The notes beneath the pieces were generated by a model. The model made no database searches, was not told where the DNA came from, and saw only the letters and a program-made list of their open reading frames with translations. Of a stretch of DNA of 57,796 bases, positions 1 through 9,543 are shown piece after piece. Each line of letters starts with the position of its first letter. Within the stretch, counting starts at the first letter, position 1. The position numbers and the translations under genes are program-made. The stretch covers positions 1 to 57,796 of the forward strand of contig MUGG01000106.1 in assembly GCA_002148405.1 (NCBI GenBank). Reading direction: 5' to 3'. This DNA is from Alkalinema sp. CACIAM 70d (GTDB lineage: Bacteria; Cyanobacteriota; Cyanobacteriia; Leptolyngbyales; Leptolyngbyaceae).

Positions 1-55
1 TAAAGGGGGATTTAGGGGGATCGTCATGGGTTGCAATCACAGGTTGATTTGGTAT
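1..55. repeat. Partial copy of MITE-like repeat cut by window edge
   Basis: Read on the minus strand, these bases run from ATACCAAATCAA through a GATTGCAACCCAT block to tandem CCCCCTAAAT-type runs. They match the left part of the element at 45541-45700 almost base for base. The repeat stops at, and overlaps by one base, the TAA stop of the adjoining DUF1345-like gene. The rest of the copy lies outside the window. Confidence 0.75.
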
Positions 56-732
56 TAGATCAGTCCTGCCACAATATTGATGCTCATCGCAATCACGGTG
101 GTGTTAAAGAAAAACGATAGGATGCCGTGGCCCAACGCTAAGCGGCGAATGGCGCGTGAGCTAATCGCTGTATCTGAGACTTGGCTAGTCATACCAATCA
201 CAAAGGAAAAGTAAAGAAAGTCCCAATAGTCTGGCTCCGCGTCACTGGGAAAATCAATCCCTGCAGCTTTTTGGGAGGGTTGCTGCTCATCGTTTTGATA
301 ATAAGCAAAGGCATAGTGCAGCGCAAAGACCGTATGGACAAGCATCCAGGAACCGACGATCGTCAGAATTGAAAGGCCCAAATGTAGGACTAACAATTCG
401 CCTTGCTGCCCTTTGTCTCGGAGCAGAAAGGTGATGGCCAGTATGCTGATGCAAGCGATCGCGGTAATTGTGCCTAAAATGACAACCCGTCCAGCATCTT
501 GCTGTTGGGCTCGCTGTCGCATAGCGTCCGGGGTCGCCCGCAAAATTGTCCACCACGTAATGCTTAGAAAACTGACCATTGCCACATCCCACAGTAAAAG
601 GATGCGAGTCGGTAATGCCATCCAAGGGGGTAGCAAGACATTAACGATCGCGCTGCACAGGATGGCGAACAACGAATGCTGGGTTGCTTTCTGAGAAAAG
701 ATTTGCCGATAAATGCTAACTTTCTTGGCCAT
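55..732 (-). CDS. DUF1345-family integral membrane protein
   Basis: 225-residue protein with about five hydrophobic segments (near residues 20-37, 42-64, 83-103, 115-140 and 200-223). The C-terminal block, with a HYAFAYY segment followed by a DYWDFLYFSFVIGMTSQVSD stretch and an IRRLALGHG motif, is typical of DUF1345 membrane proteins of unknown function. The ATG at 732 begins a Lys-rich N-terminus, as expected for a protein starting inside the cytoplasm. The stop codon is touched by a MITE-like repeat. The neighbouring gene is another membrane protein on the same strand, 87 bases upstream, but nothing in the sequence proves an operon. No enzymatic residues are evident and no function can be given. 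Confidence 0.8.
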   Translation of the reverse strand: MAKKVSIYRQIFSQKATQHSLFAILCSAIVNVLLPPWMALPTRILLLWDVAMVSFLSITWWTILRATPDAMRQRAQQQDAGRVVILGTITAIACISILAITFLLRDKGQQGELLVLHLGLSILTIVGSWMLVHTVFALHYAFAYYQNDEQQPSQKAAGIDFPSDAEPDYWDFLYFSFVIGMTSQVSDTAISSRAIRRLALGHGILSFFFNTTVIAMSINIVAGLI

Positions 733-819
733 CCGACGTCACGCAGTTGAACATGCAACCTGAGCTTGATTATGCAGAAAGTCACGGGAATAGATCCCTG
801 CGATCGTCAGTCCTGAGGC

Positions 820-2658
820 CTAGGGATTGTTGGCATCTTTAGGCTTACCTCCCGTATTTCGGACATTGACGACCTTACCTAAGAGGTCAAACCAGAAGGG
901 AGCTCCCATGGAAATGGCAACCCCACTGATCAACCATCCAGAAACCATCCGGAAAAATCCGAGGGGTTTGGCTCCAATCATTTGCACCACTTGCAGCGGC
1001 ACAGAAGTATTTTCTGGAACCGACGTAATGCCTAAGCAAGCTTTATATAAGTCATTCCATTGATCTCGGGTCAGCAAACTATAAATTTTGTCGGCCCCCG
1101 GCTGTAAATCCGTTGTACTGGGGGCGTAGGGGCAACCCAATTGACGGCTGAGATTACTCGGATTCCAGCTGATCGGTAAAGCAATATCAGCCAGTACTCC
1201 TTCGGTATCTTCTTTCAAGCGCTCTAAATCCTGGCGCACTGCATCTGGACGGCTATCTTGGGCAGGGGCAATTTGGCTAGCCCGATCGGTAATCACTTTC
1301 CGTAAGCTTTCGTCACTAGCAATCCGATTAAAAATATGGAATGTGTCGGAGTTGGTAAACATTGCAATGGAAATACCAACAATAATCGCAACGCCCTTAG
1401 CATTGCGTTTATAGACCCCAGAGGCGCGACTCATGGAATCATCAAACCACAAAGCAATCTCTTCGCGGAAATGCTCCACCGCGTTTTGAGTGGATTGTAC
1501 TCGGTTCTGGGCACGGCGAGCTAAAACAGCTAAGCTTTGCTGCACAGAACTGGGCAAGTGATCTAGCGCTTTTTCAACTCGCTCGTAGACTTGATAGTCT
1601 TGGTAGATTTGATATTCTTCCTCGTCCAATGTCCGGATGGCCTCTTCCCGGCAGATATTGCGTTCTTCTTCGGTCGGTTGGTGCTCTGCCATGCTCTCAA
1701 CCTCTAAGCCACTGCGTTCTTGCAAGAGCGCTTCTGTTTGGTACGTTACCCGCTCGTTAATGGCTAAGGCTCTGGTTTTGGCGGCAGTGTACCGATCGGC
1801 AACCTGTTTGTAAACGGTAGATCCTTTGTCAGCTAAGGCCACTACATCTGCGAGGGTCGGTTGTAACCCACCGGAGAGAATGGCCCGTTCATTATTGGTT
1901 CCGAAGAGGTTGAGCTTAAAGGCTGTCACCCGATCGCAAAAGTAGCAAATATCTTCGGAGCGTGGATCGGGGTAGCTAACAATAAAGCGATCGAGGGCTT
2001 CCGCTAGGCGATCGACAGAAAACAGAACCGTTGTACAGCCTTTGCGATAGTCCTGCTGGACATTGTAAAAATCTTCAACTAAATTACGGAAACTGCGAGA
2101 GGTGGTTAAATCGATGCCCACGGTTTCAGCAATTTCCCAAATCCCGACTAGATTGGATGGATCGGCAGGTGTGATGGTACTATCGCTAATGGAAATTTCG
2201 CCAATAATCCGTTTGATAAATTCATCCAACCGAACATCGATTAATTTATCAACAAAGGTGGAAATTCCCAAGCGCTCTAAAAGTGCCGTGGAAAAGGTAT
2301 CTGAAGCAATGTAGGACGGCCCCGAACTTTGATTGAAGCCAAAAGCACCTTTACGATTACTGGGAAAAATCCATTGGGTGATTTTACGAAATCCCTTGGC
2401 CCATAGCCCCCGTGCTTCTTGGTTGAGATCTCGGATCAGCGGATCGTCATAAATGGACTGCACCAAGGCTTTGACTTTTTTTTGTTCGGCTGACTCTGCC
2501 CCACCTGCAATCAAATTCTCGATCGAATCTCGCAAATGCTTTGCCCGCCACTGCAACAGTGTGGTGATCAGCTCCTGAATTTCCGAGGCCAGTAGACTCA
2601 GGATCAGATATACAAAAAACAGGCCGATAATAACATCAAGAATAAAAGGCAGATTCAT
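820..2658 (-). CDS. Large membrane-anchored protein of unknown function
   Basis: 612 residues from the ATG at 2658. A longer frame opens with a TTG at 2700, but the ATG places a clean hydrophobic segment (FILDVIIGLFFVYLILSLLA) right at the N-terminus. A long charged helical middle region rich in Glu, Arg and Gln follows, with coiled-coil character around residues 290-420. Two more hydrophobic segments lie near the C-terminus (about 430-450 and 580-600). I do not recognise a catalytic motif. The arrangement, a cytoplasmic helical body tethered at both ends to the membrane, suggests a structural or scaffold role. That is inference only. Confidence 0.75.
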   Translation of the reverse strand: MNLPFILDVIIGLFFVYLILSLLASEIQELITTLLQWRAKHLRDSIENLIAGGAESAEQKKVKALVQSIYDDPLIRDLNQEARGLWAKGFRKITQWIFPSNRKGAFGFNQSSGPSYIASDTFSTALLERLGISTFVDKLIDVRLDEFIKRIIGEISISDSTITPADPSNLVGIWEIAETVGIDLTTSRSFRNLVEDFYNVQQDYRKGCTTVLFSVDRLAEALDRFIVSYPDPRSEDICYFCDRVTAFKLNLFGTNNERAILSGGLQPTLADVVALADKGSTVYKQVADRYTAAKTRALAINERVTYQTEALLQERSGLEVESMAEHQPTEEERNICREEAIRTLDEEEYQIYQDYQVYERVEKALDHLPSSVQQSLAVLARRAQNRVQSTQNAVEHFREEIALWFDDSMSRASGVYKRNAKGVAIIVGISIAMFTNSDTFHIFNRIASDESLRKVITDRASQIAPAQDSRPDAVRQDLERLKEDTEGVLADIALPISWNPSNLSRQLGCPYAPSTTDLQPGADKIYSLLTRDQWNDLYKACLGITSVPENTSVPLQVVQMIGAKPLGFFRMVSGWLISGVAISMGAPFWFDLLGKVVNVRNTGGKPKDANNP

Positions 2659-2835
2659 AGACAACCGCTCAATCCATGGATCATAAAGATGCAAAGTCAA
2701 TGTAGCACAGGAAATCTGTCTTCAAGCATTTGTGTAACAGGACTCAACTTCAGGGGTCGATCGGTTTTTCTCCTAGACGTGCGATTGGGGTTCAGTCGAT
2801 CCAGTCGGTCTCCAGTCAGCTCTCACAAATACGCA

Positions 2836-2864
2836 TTAAAAAACGGGAGAGAAGCACTCCCCCG
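2836..2864 (-). terminator. Rho-independent terminator of the ctaCDE operon
   Basis: On the minus strand an 8-bp stem (CGGGGGAG with CTCTCCCG, one G-T pair, 5-base loop) is followed by TTTTTTAA. It lies 50 bases beyond the ctaE stop codon, in the right orientation to end the oxidase transcript. Confidence 0.75.
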
Positions 2865-2913
2865 CCGTTTTCAGCAGTTCCATTCCCACGATTGGGACGG
2901 ATCTTAATTGCCT

Positions 2914-3528
2914 TTAAAGAATGTAAAGCAATAGAAACAGAACAATCCAAACCACATCGACAAAGTGCCAGTAAATTTCCGCTGCCTCAATGCCAAAGTG
3001 ATGTTTGCTGTTGTAGTGATCGGGCTTGAGTGATCGCCACAGGACGGCCAAAATCAGCAACAGCCCAAAGGTGACGTGCAAGCCGTGGAAGCCCGTCAGG
3101 ACATAGAACGTGCTGGCGTAAAGATTCGTCGTCAGACCAAATTCCAGATGGAAATACTCAAACAACTGGCCAACTAGGAAGACCGCCCCCATGGCCGCAG
3201 TCAGGCCAAACCACAGGCGCATTCCCTTCACATCATTTTTCTTAATCGCCGTATCTGCATTGTGAATCACAAAGCTACTGGCAATCAGAATGGCGGTGTT
3301 AATGCCCGGTAATAGCAATTCCCGTTCTGGGGTTCCTTCCGGCGGCCAGACAGGAGCCACCGCCCGGAAGGTTAAATAGGCAGTAAACAAACCCAGAAAG
3401 ATCATGGCTTCTGCCACTAGGAAAACCAAGACCCCGGTAATTCGATAATCCGGGTGGGCTTGGTGCCCCATTTCCTCAGCAGAAATTATCAGTTCAGCTT
3501 GGCTGGAATCAAGAGTAGAGCCTGTCAT
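2914..3528 (-). CDS. ctaE: Cytochrome c oxidase subunit III
   Basis: 204 residues with five predicted membrane helices, the short subunit III form common in bacteria whose first two helices are missing. The family signatures are visible: a GVLVFLVAEAMIFLGLFTAY segment near residue 30, the TGFHGLHVTFG motif near 145 and an AEIYWHFVDVVWIVLF segment near the end. Subunit III carries no redox centre; it stabilises subunit I and supports proton uptake during turnover. It is the last gene of ctaC-ctaD-ctaE, starting 20 bases after ctaD, and a terminator hairpin follows it. It should act in the thylakoid and/or plasma membrane. Confidence 0.96.
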   Translation of the reverse strand: MTGSTLDSSQAELIISAEEMGHQAHPDYRITGVLVFLVAEAMIFLGLFTAYLTFRAVAPVWPPEGTPERELLLPGINTAILIASSFVIHNADTAIKKNDVKGMRLWFGLTAAMGAVFLVGQLFEYFHLEFGLTTNLYASTFYVLTGFHGLHVTFGLLLILAVLWRSLKPDHYNSKHHFGIEAAEIYWHFVDVVWIVLFLLLYIL

Positions 3529-3548
3529 GGTTCAAGGGTTGGAGAAAA

Positions 3549-5219
3549 TTACGTGGACAAAGGAGAAGTCGCCGGATCGAGATTGCCCGAGGGCGGCACC
3601 TGTGGTCGCTTGCCATAGGCGTAGGGATGGCAAAGCAAAACGGGCTCAGTCTCAAAGTTTTCCTCCGGTGGCGGCGAACTGGTAGACCATTCCAAGGTCA
3701 AACCACTCCAGGGATTAGCCACCGCTTTTTCACCTTTGATCCAACTCCAGACGGCATTGATGATGAAAGGGAAGGTGGATACGGCCAGAAGATAGGTTCC
3801 GATCGTGCAAATCATGTTGATCGTGGCATATTTCGGATCATATTCTGCAATCCGACGGTTCATTCCCTCTAGACCCAATTTATGCATTGGGAGGAATGTC
3901 AAGTTAAAGCCAATAAAAGTTAAAGCAAAGTGAATTTTGCCCAAGGTTTCGTTCATCATGCGCCCAGTCATTTTGGGGAACCAATGGTAAATCCCCGCGT
4001 ACAGACCAAAGACACTACCACCGAAGAGAACGTAGTGGAAATGGGCGACGACAAAATAGGTGTCATGGACGTGAATGTCAAAGGGAACGGCTGCAAGCAT
4101 TACGCCGCTAATGCCCCCGATCACAAACATAGACACAAAGCCCATGGCAAAAAAGAGCGCACTATTAAGATTTAACTTGCCACCCCAGAGAGTTGCCACC
4201 CAGCTGAAGACCTTGATCCCCGTGGGGACTGCAATCACCATCGTGGCGAACATAAAGAACATGCGTAACCAAGGCGGGGTTCCACTGGTGAACATGTGGT
4301 GCGCCCAAACGATTAACCCCAGGAAGCAAATGGCCAAGCTGGAATAGGCGATCGCTCGATAGCCAAAGATCGGTTTACGGGCATGAACCGGAATAATTTC
4401 TGAAATCATGCCAAACACCGGCAGAATCATGATGTAGACCGCCGGATGGGAATAGAACCAGAACATGTGCTGGTAAACGATCGGGTCGCCGCCCCCCGTG
4501 GGATTAAAAAAGGCAGTTCCCACAATCAAGTCAAAGGAGAGTAGAATCAACGCCCCAGCCAGCACAGGCGTAGACAGCAAAATGAGGACCCCAGTGGCCA
4601 AACTGGCCCAACACACCAGCGGCATGTCATTCCAGCCCATTTTGGGATGGCGCATCTTCCAAATGGTGACTACAAAGTTCACCGCCCCCAGGATGGACGA
4701 CGATCCCAACAGTAAAACACTGAGGATCCAGATTAATTCCCCAGCCTTGGGACTCATGGTGCTCAGGGGAGGATAGGAGGTCCAACCTGCGCCCGCAGGG
4801 CCACCAGTGACAAAAAAGCTCGCCATGAGCAAAATACCTGCTGGGGGAATAATCCAAAAGGCGAGGGCATTCAACCGAGGAAACGCCATATCCCGCGCCC
4901 CAATCATCAAGGGCACGAGGTAATTGATGAACCCAGCAGTGGCCGGCACAATCCACAGAAAGATCATGACGGTGCCATGCAAAGTAAACAGGCTGTTGTA
5001 AAGTTCAGGGCTGACAAAATCCGATGCCGGAGTCGCCAGTTCTGTGCGGACAGCCGCCGCGAGGGCTCCCCCAATCAGATAGAAAAAGAAGGAGGTGACT
5101 AGGTATTGAATCCCAATGACCTTGTGATCATGGCTAAAGCTGAAATACTTACGCCAATTGGCGGGGGGTGGCAAATTGGCGGGTTGAGTGTTGTCTGGGA
5201 GCGGAGTGAGAATCGTCAT
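3549..5219 (-). CDS. ctaD: Cytochrome c oxidase subunit I (A2-type heme-copper oxidase)
   Basis: 556 residues with twelve membrane helices. It is the catalytic subunit that reduces O2 to water while pumping protons. All metal ligands are present: heme a His81 and His395, heme a3 His393, and CuB His258, His307 and His308, with Tyr262 as the cross-linked tyrosine. Helix VI reads YSHPAV (256-261) instead of the GHPEV form, so the proton-channel Glu is absent and the Tyr-Ser pair of A2-type oxidases takes its place. The K-channel Lys lies in GIKVFSW near 336. A proline-rich soluble tail of about 50 residues follows the last helix. It sits between ctaC (104 bases upstream) and ctaE. Confidence 0.97.
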   Translation of the reverse strand: MTILTPLPDNTQPANLPPPANWRKYFSFSHDHKVIGIQYLVTSFFFYLIGGALAAAVRTELATPASDFVSPELYNSLFTLHGTVMIFLWIVPATAGFINYLVPLMIGARDMAFPRLNALAFWIIPPAGILLMASFFVTGGPAGAGWTSYPPLSTMSPKAGELIWILSVLLLGSSSILGAVNFVVTIWKMRHPKMGWNDMPLVCWASLATGVLILLSTPVLAGALILLSFDLIVGTAFFNPTGGGDPIVYQHMFWFYSHPAVYIMILPVFGMISEIIPVHARKPIFGYRAIAYSSLAICFLGLIVWAHHMFTSGTPPWLRMFFMFATMVIAVPTGIKVFSWVATLWGGKLNLNSALFFAMGFVSMFVIGGISGVMLAAVPFDIHVHDTYFVVAHFHYVLFGGSVFGLYAGIYHWFPKMTGRMMNETLGKIHFALTFIGFNLTFLPMHKLGLEGMNRRIAEYDPKYATINMICTIGTYLLAVSTFPFIINAVWSWIKGEKAVANPWSGLTLEWSTSSPPPEENFETEPVLLCHPYAYGKRPQVPPSGNLDPATSPLST

Positions 5220-5323
5220 AGATCACAGAACATCGTAGAAAGGAGCAGCGGAGAGCATGGGCAGGCTGAGCCAGGATTAAGGGGCAGCAGAAAACCCATC
5301 ACACCAGTTGTTACAAGTGGGTG

Positions 5324-6568
5324 TTACAAGTGGGGATCGGGCATTTGCTGCATTGCTTGGATGGATTGGAGGTGCTCTACCGTCACCCCAAGCCTTTGGG
5401 CATAGGGCGCAAGATAGTCAGCATCGCTGAGATGCAGGGTGCTGGGATGAGCAAGCGCGATCGCCTGCTGAAGTTGAGGATCCTGGTCTGGGCGACTGGC
5501 GACTTGCTGACTGGTTAACCAGGCTTGGAACGCATCCTCTGGCTCAACTACCACTTTAGTTTTCATCACCCCGTGGTAAGCACCACACAGTTCCGCACAA
5601 ATGACTGGATATTCACCCACTTTGGTCGGTAGGAAACGGAGGGAGACCGTGCGCCCTGGAATGGCATCCTGTTTGACCCGAAATTCCGGTACCCAGAAGG
5701 CATGCAGAACATCCATCGCCGAAATATTGAGTCGCACATCGCGCCCCACGGGCACATGGAGTTCACCTGCGGTCACCTCCGTCCCTTCGTAGTTGAACAA
5801 CCAAGCAAACTGCAACCCATTCACGTTGACGATCACCGAATTTCGATCGGGGATTGTAGCAGGAACAGCAGCGGGATTTTTAGGCTTCACAGAATCTGCG
5901 GGGACAGTCACCGGGATTGCCACCTCTTTAGGCGTCACAACATTGGGAGCCATCCCGTCGGGGGAGACAACGTCTTTGGGGGTGACGGCATCGGGGGGGA
6001 CAATGACAGGGGTCACAGCATCCTCACCTGTCGGGTTTTCACCGGTTGGTAAGGTGGCCTTAGTTCCATCGACTGCGGTAGCAGTGGTAGACGCCTCAGG
6101 AGGGGCTTCTAGGGGGGCTGCGATCGCGGCTCCTGGGCCAGCGTTGGCTACCGAGGTTCCATGGGCCTCTTCCCCGTGGGCACTGGCGAGATGACTACTA
6201 TGATCCATGGGGTTGAGGCCCCCCATTTGTTCGTAAATATCGAAACTATAAATAGAGAGTGCGAGGACAATGACCGCTGGGATTGCAGTCCAAACAATCT
6301 CTAAGGGGATATTCCCGTGAATGTACTTAGCATCAGTATCGTCACCCGCTTTACGCCGGTAACGAAATATCACCCACAACAGTGCGCCTTGCACCAGGAT
6401 GAAGATACCTGTCCCGATCGTCATCATGACGTTGAACAAATCATCAATCAGATCCGCTTCCGCAGAGGCCGCGATCGGGAGTAGGTGATGGTTATAGCCG
6501 TACCAGAGACTGAGAAGAGTTAACAGAATCCCAGCCAGTAATGTCGCGATTTGGCTCGGAATTTTCAC
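5324..6568 (-). CDS. ctaC: Cytochrome c oxidase subunit II with a long low-complexity linker
   Basis: 414 residues, longer than the usual ~300-350. Two membrane helices (about 8-25 and 48-70, with further hydrophobic residues at 92-110) precede a cupredoxin domain (about 244-345). The CuA ligands are complete: His289, Cys324, Glu326, Cys328, His332 and Met335. It accepts electrons from cytochrome c or plastocyanin and passes them to subunit I. Between the membrane part and the cupredoxin fold lies an insert of roughly 130 residues (112-243). It is rich in Ala, Pro, Thr and Val, with repeated VTP/VPPD/VTPK-like units, and should form a flexible periplasmic spacer. A C-terminal tail of about 70 residues also extends past the copper domain. 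First gene of ctaCDE, divergent from ctaA. Confidence 0.96.
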   Translation of the reverse strand: MKIPSQIATLLAGILLTLLSLWYGYNHHLLPIAASAEADLIDDLFNVMMTIGTGIFILVQGALLWVIFRYRRKAGDDTDAKYIHGNIPLEIVWTAIPAVIVLALSIYSFDIYEQMGGLNPMDHSSHLASAHGEEAHGTSVANAGPGAAIAAPLEAPPEASTTATAVDGTKATLPTGENPTGEDAVTPVIVPPDAVTPKDVVSPDGMAPNVVTPKEVAIPVTVPADSVKPKNPAAVPATIPDRNSVIVNVNGLQFAWLFNYEGTEVTAGELHVPVGRDVRLNISAMDVLHAFWVPEFRVKQDAIPGRTVSLRFLPTKVGEYPVICAELCGAYHGVMKTKVVVEPEDAFQAWLTSQQVASRPDQDPQLQQAIALAHPSTLHLSDADYLAPYAQRLGVTVEHLQSIQAMQQMPDPHL

Positions 6569-7205
6569 AATGCGTTCCCCCTATGCGACGGCATCTTTTA
6601 AATCAAGCCACACGCGGCTATCGAACTAGCTATTAACAGATTTATAGCGGTCTAATCTAATTGGCTATCGTATGTTGACTGTCTAGGTTAGCGATTTCTT
6701 AGGTTAGCAATTTCTAAGGAATTAACTATCCAGACAGATGAGCTAACTAGCGACCGAACTAAACGACCGAACTAGCTACCTAACTAAGGTAGATCAGGCT
6801 TTTCCGATCGGGTAGAGAAACTTTGCAATCCTTAGGCTTTTCTTCAGGATCGGTAAACGACGGTTACGAAATATTTCGATTTTTGATGCAGAATTTTGAA
6901 GATTCTCTAAAGGTTTGATGCAAGTCTTAGTCTTATCCGGCAAATTAAAATCAAAGAAGTTGATTTCACCGGATGAGAGTACTGACTCATTATTGTTGCA
7001 ACATTATTTTCCCAAAATTATCCCGAAATATTTGCTCTGGTAACAATGGAGGGGAACAGAGGAAGGGGGCATCAATGAATGAGGAATTCACTCAAGTCAG
7101 GATTCAACTAAGCATTCAACCAGATAAGGATTCAACCAGAAATACTTGGCCAAATTGTTTGGATTGATCTTGGATCGTAGTTTTGATGTTGGAGGTGATG
7201 CAGCA
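6569..7205. promoter_or_regulatory. Divergent ctaC/ctaA control region with tandem repeats
   Basis: About 640 bases without a convincing gene separate the oxidase operon from ctaA, so both promoters should lie here. A 16-bp unit (TAGGTTAGCGATTTCT) occurs twice at 6684-6715, and a 13-bp CGACCGAACTAAA unit twice at 6751-6776, with further CGAACTAGCT and CTAACTA variants around them. GGATTCAACCAG-like repeats lie at 7098-7140. No promoter boxes could be assigned with confidence. Confidence 0.5.
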
Positions 7206-8234
7206 ATGACAGATGCAGCCACAAACCAGATACAGCCAAATCCTTTGGTTAATGATGGAGTTATAGGGAATGCCATCCCAGAAACTTTGGGGCAGAAACA
7301 GTGGATTACCCGATCGGTGTTTGGGCTAGCGATCGCGACCCTGGGGTTGATGGCCCTAGGCAGTGCCACTCGCGTCATGAATGCAGGACTCTCCTGTCCC
7401 GATTGGCCGCTGTGTTACGGCACCCTTCTGCCTTCACAGCAAATGAATTTACAAGTTTTTCTAGAGTGGTTTCATCGATTAGTCGCTTCGGTGATTGGCT
7501 TTGGAACGATCGCTGTTACCGCAGGTGCCTGGGAGTATCGGCGATCCCAGCCCCAGAACTGCCCGAGATGGCTGCCTTGGGCCATGACCTTTGCTCTAGG
7601 GCTGGTGGTCTTTCAGGGCGTGCTGGGGGGGCTAACTGTCACGGAATTGCTGCGATTCGATATTGTCACAGCACACCTAGGTACAGGGCTGTTATTTTTT
7701 AGTACTCTTTTAACGATCGGGATATTATTGCTTCCCAACAAGACCTTTGTTCCTGCGCAGGGAATCTCTGCAGATGAACTTCAGACGGCTAACAAATTTC
7801 AGCGACTCCGCTGGGTGGGCTTGGTGGCCGTTCTCTGCATTTATCTCCAAAGTTTACTCGGTGGACTCGTTGCCTCCCGATGGGCGCTCCATCAGTGCTT
7901 TGGGGTACAGCAACTCTGCACCGTCATGAATAGCCATCTGATTGGTATTGTGCCCGCAACGATCGCGACGATCGTTGCCGTAGTCTTCGCCATGAGATCG
8001 AAAGTGCTTACACCGGGGCTACGGCATGTGATCCATGGGGCAGGAATTCTGTTACTAATGCAACTTCTTTTGGGGCTGGCAACCTTTAGACTCCATTTAC
8101 AGGTGGAACCCTTAACCGTAGCTCACCAACTGGTCGGTGCATCACTATTAGGAACCTTGGTGATTTTTACGGTTGCAATGTTCCGTACTGCTCGGCTTGT
8201 TAGCGAACAAAGCTCCTCGGTCTTGCAAAGTTAA
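7206..8234 (+). CDS. ctaA: Heme A synthase (COX15/CtaA family)
   Basis: 342 residues with eight membrane helices. The start is the ATG at 7206, seven bases after a strong GGAGGTGA site (7191-7198); the longer frame from a TTG at 7146 lacks such support. Two similar four-helix halves each carry conserved histidines (EWFHR and AHLGTG in the first; HQCFG and AHQLVGAS in the second). Cysteine pairs occur in the outer loops (SCPDWPLC and HQCFGVQQLC), as in the disulfide-type CtaA. It oxidises the C8 methyl of heme O to give heme A for CtaD. ctaB follows on the same strand about 295 bases downstream, and the oxidase genes diverge upstream. Confidence 0.95.
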   Translation: MTDAATNQIQPNPLVNDGVIGNAIPETLGQKQWITRSVFGLAIATLGLMALGSATRVMNAGLSCPDWPLCYGTLLPSQQMNLQVFLEWFHRLVASVIGFGTIAVTAGAWEYRRSQPQNCPRWLPWAMTFALGLVVFQGVLGGLTVTELLRFDIVTAHLGTGLLFFSTLLTIGILLLPNKTFVPAQGISADELQTANKFQRLRWVGLVAVLCIYLQSLLGGLVASRWALHQCFGVQQLCTVMNSHLIGIVPATIATIVAVVFAMRSKVLTPGLRHVIHGAGILLLMQLLLGLATFRLHLQVEPLTVAHQLVGASLLGTLVIFTVAMFRTARLVSEQSSSVLQS

Positions 8235-8528
8235 GCCGATAGATTTTCATTGACGGAGTGCCCTTCATTCATTTAGCCATTGATTTTAGGGTTATTACCT
8301 GAACCACTGTCCTCCCAACTAACCAATCCCTGGGTCGATTACTGGTTACTTCGAGCGCCAACAGAGCATATCAAAATAGAGAACACCAAGATAGAACACA
8401 CAGAGTCTGCTTCCTGAAGTTAATGACTAAAGCAGTGCCATTACTGAACTTGCCAATCGATTTCTCGCCATAGCACCCCGTTCCTTACTGAAGAACGATT
8501 TTTGCTCATCTCTCTTACGCCAGGATTT

Positions 8529-9491
8529 ATGCAAGATACCCTCACGACCCTGCCTCTCAATCGCGATTGGCGACAAGTTATCCAAAGTTATATTCAACTC
8601 ACCAAACCCCGCATCATACTCCTCCTCCTGATTACGACGGCGGGTAGTATGTGGATTGCAGCCCATGGTCAGGTCGATCCTAAGCTGGCACTGATCACCC
8701 TTTTGAGTGGAGCCTTTGCGTCTGGGGCAGCGAATACGATTAACTGCCTCTACGATCGCGACATTGACACCATCATGGAGCGCACTCGTAACCGTCCACT
8801 GCCGTCGGGTCGGGTCAGTCCTCGGGATGCCATGATTTTCGCAGGGGTTTTAACCGTATTGTCCTTTGGACTTCTAGCGACCTTTGCCAATTTGCTGAGT
8901 GCTTGCTTAGCAATGTCTGGCATTGTTTTTTACGTCTTGATTTACACCCACTTCCTCAAGCGCTACAGCACTCAAAACATTGTGATCGGCGGTGCAGCAG
9001 GGGCAATTCCTCCCCTGGTCGGTTGGGCTGCGGTTACGGGAGATTTAAGCATTACCGCTTGGATTCTCTTTGCCATTATTTTTCTGTGGACGCCACCCCA
9101 TTTCTGGGCCTTGGCCATGATGATTCGCGAAGACTACGCGATCGTCAAAGTTCCTATGCTGCCCGTTGTTGCAGGCAATGAATTTACCAGCCGGGAAATT
9201 CTTTACTATACGTTGGCCTTAATTCCCACAACGTTGGTCTTAACCTATCCCTTAGGCGTTATGGGCGCAACCTATGGCGTGATTGCCTTGGTGCTCGGCC
9301 TTTGGTTTGTCAAAAAATCTTGGGAACTGATTCAAACACCGGGAGACTATTTCACTGCTCGATCGGTGTTTAAGTATTCCATTCTCTACATGATGCTGCT
9401 CTGTGCGGGCATGGTAGTGGACAGTCTACCGATCGTGCAGCAGTTGGATCAAACCTTTTTGGCCTTCGTGCAACCCTTCTTTTCTGCTTAG
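8529..9491 (+). CDS. ctaB: Protoheme IX farnesyltransferase (heme O synthase)
   Basis: 320 residues from the ATG at 8529; a TTG 27 bases earlier is the alternative. A UbiA-type prenyltransferase with about nine helices. The first Asp-rich motif [20 protein letters not shown] and the second loop ([13 protein letters not shown]) bind farnesyl diphosphate through Mg2+, and KPRI near the N-terminus is typical. It converts protoheme to heme O, the substrate of the CtaA product just upstream. The genes are likely cotranscribed, although the 295-base spacer could hold a promoter. The next gene, an ABC ATPase, starts 52 bases after the stop. Confidence 0.95.
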   Translation: MQDTLTTLPLNRDWRQVIQSYIQLTKPRIILLLLITTAGSMWIAAHGQVDPKLALITLLSGAFASGAANTINCLYDRDIDTIMERTRNRPLPSGRVSPRDAMIFAGVLTVLSFGLLATFANLLSACLAMSGIVFYVLIYTHFLKRYSTQNIVIGGAAGAIPPLVGWAAVTGDLSITAWILFAIIFLWTPPHFWALAMMIREDYAIVKVPMLPVVAGNEFTSREILYYTLALIPTTLVLTYPLGVMGATYGVIALVLGLWFVKKSWELIQTPGDYFTARSVFKYSILYMMLLCAGMVVDSLPIVQQLDQTFLAFVQPFFSA

Positions 9492-9543
9492 GGATCTAGA
9501 ATGGAGAGAGCGTCTCTGGAAACTGCTAAATAGCACTGAAGCC

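Noticed and set aside
5601..6194. Plus-strand frames opposite ctaC
   Set aside because: They mirror the low-complexity insert of subunit II and carry no motif.
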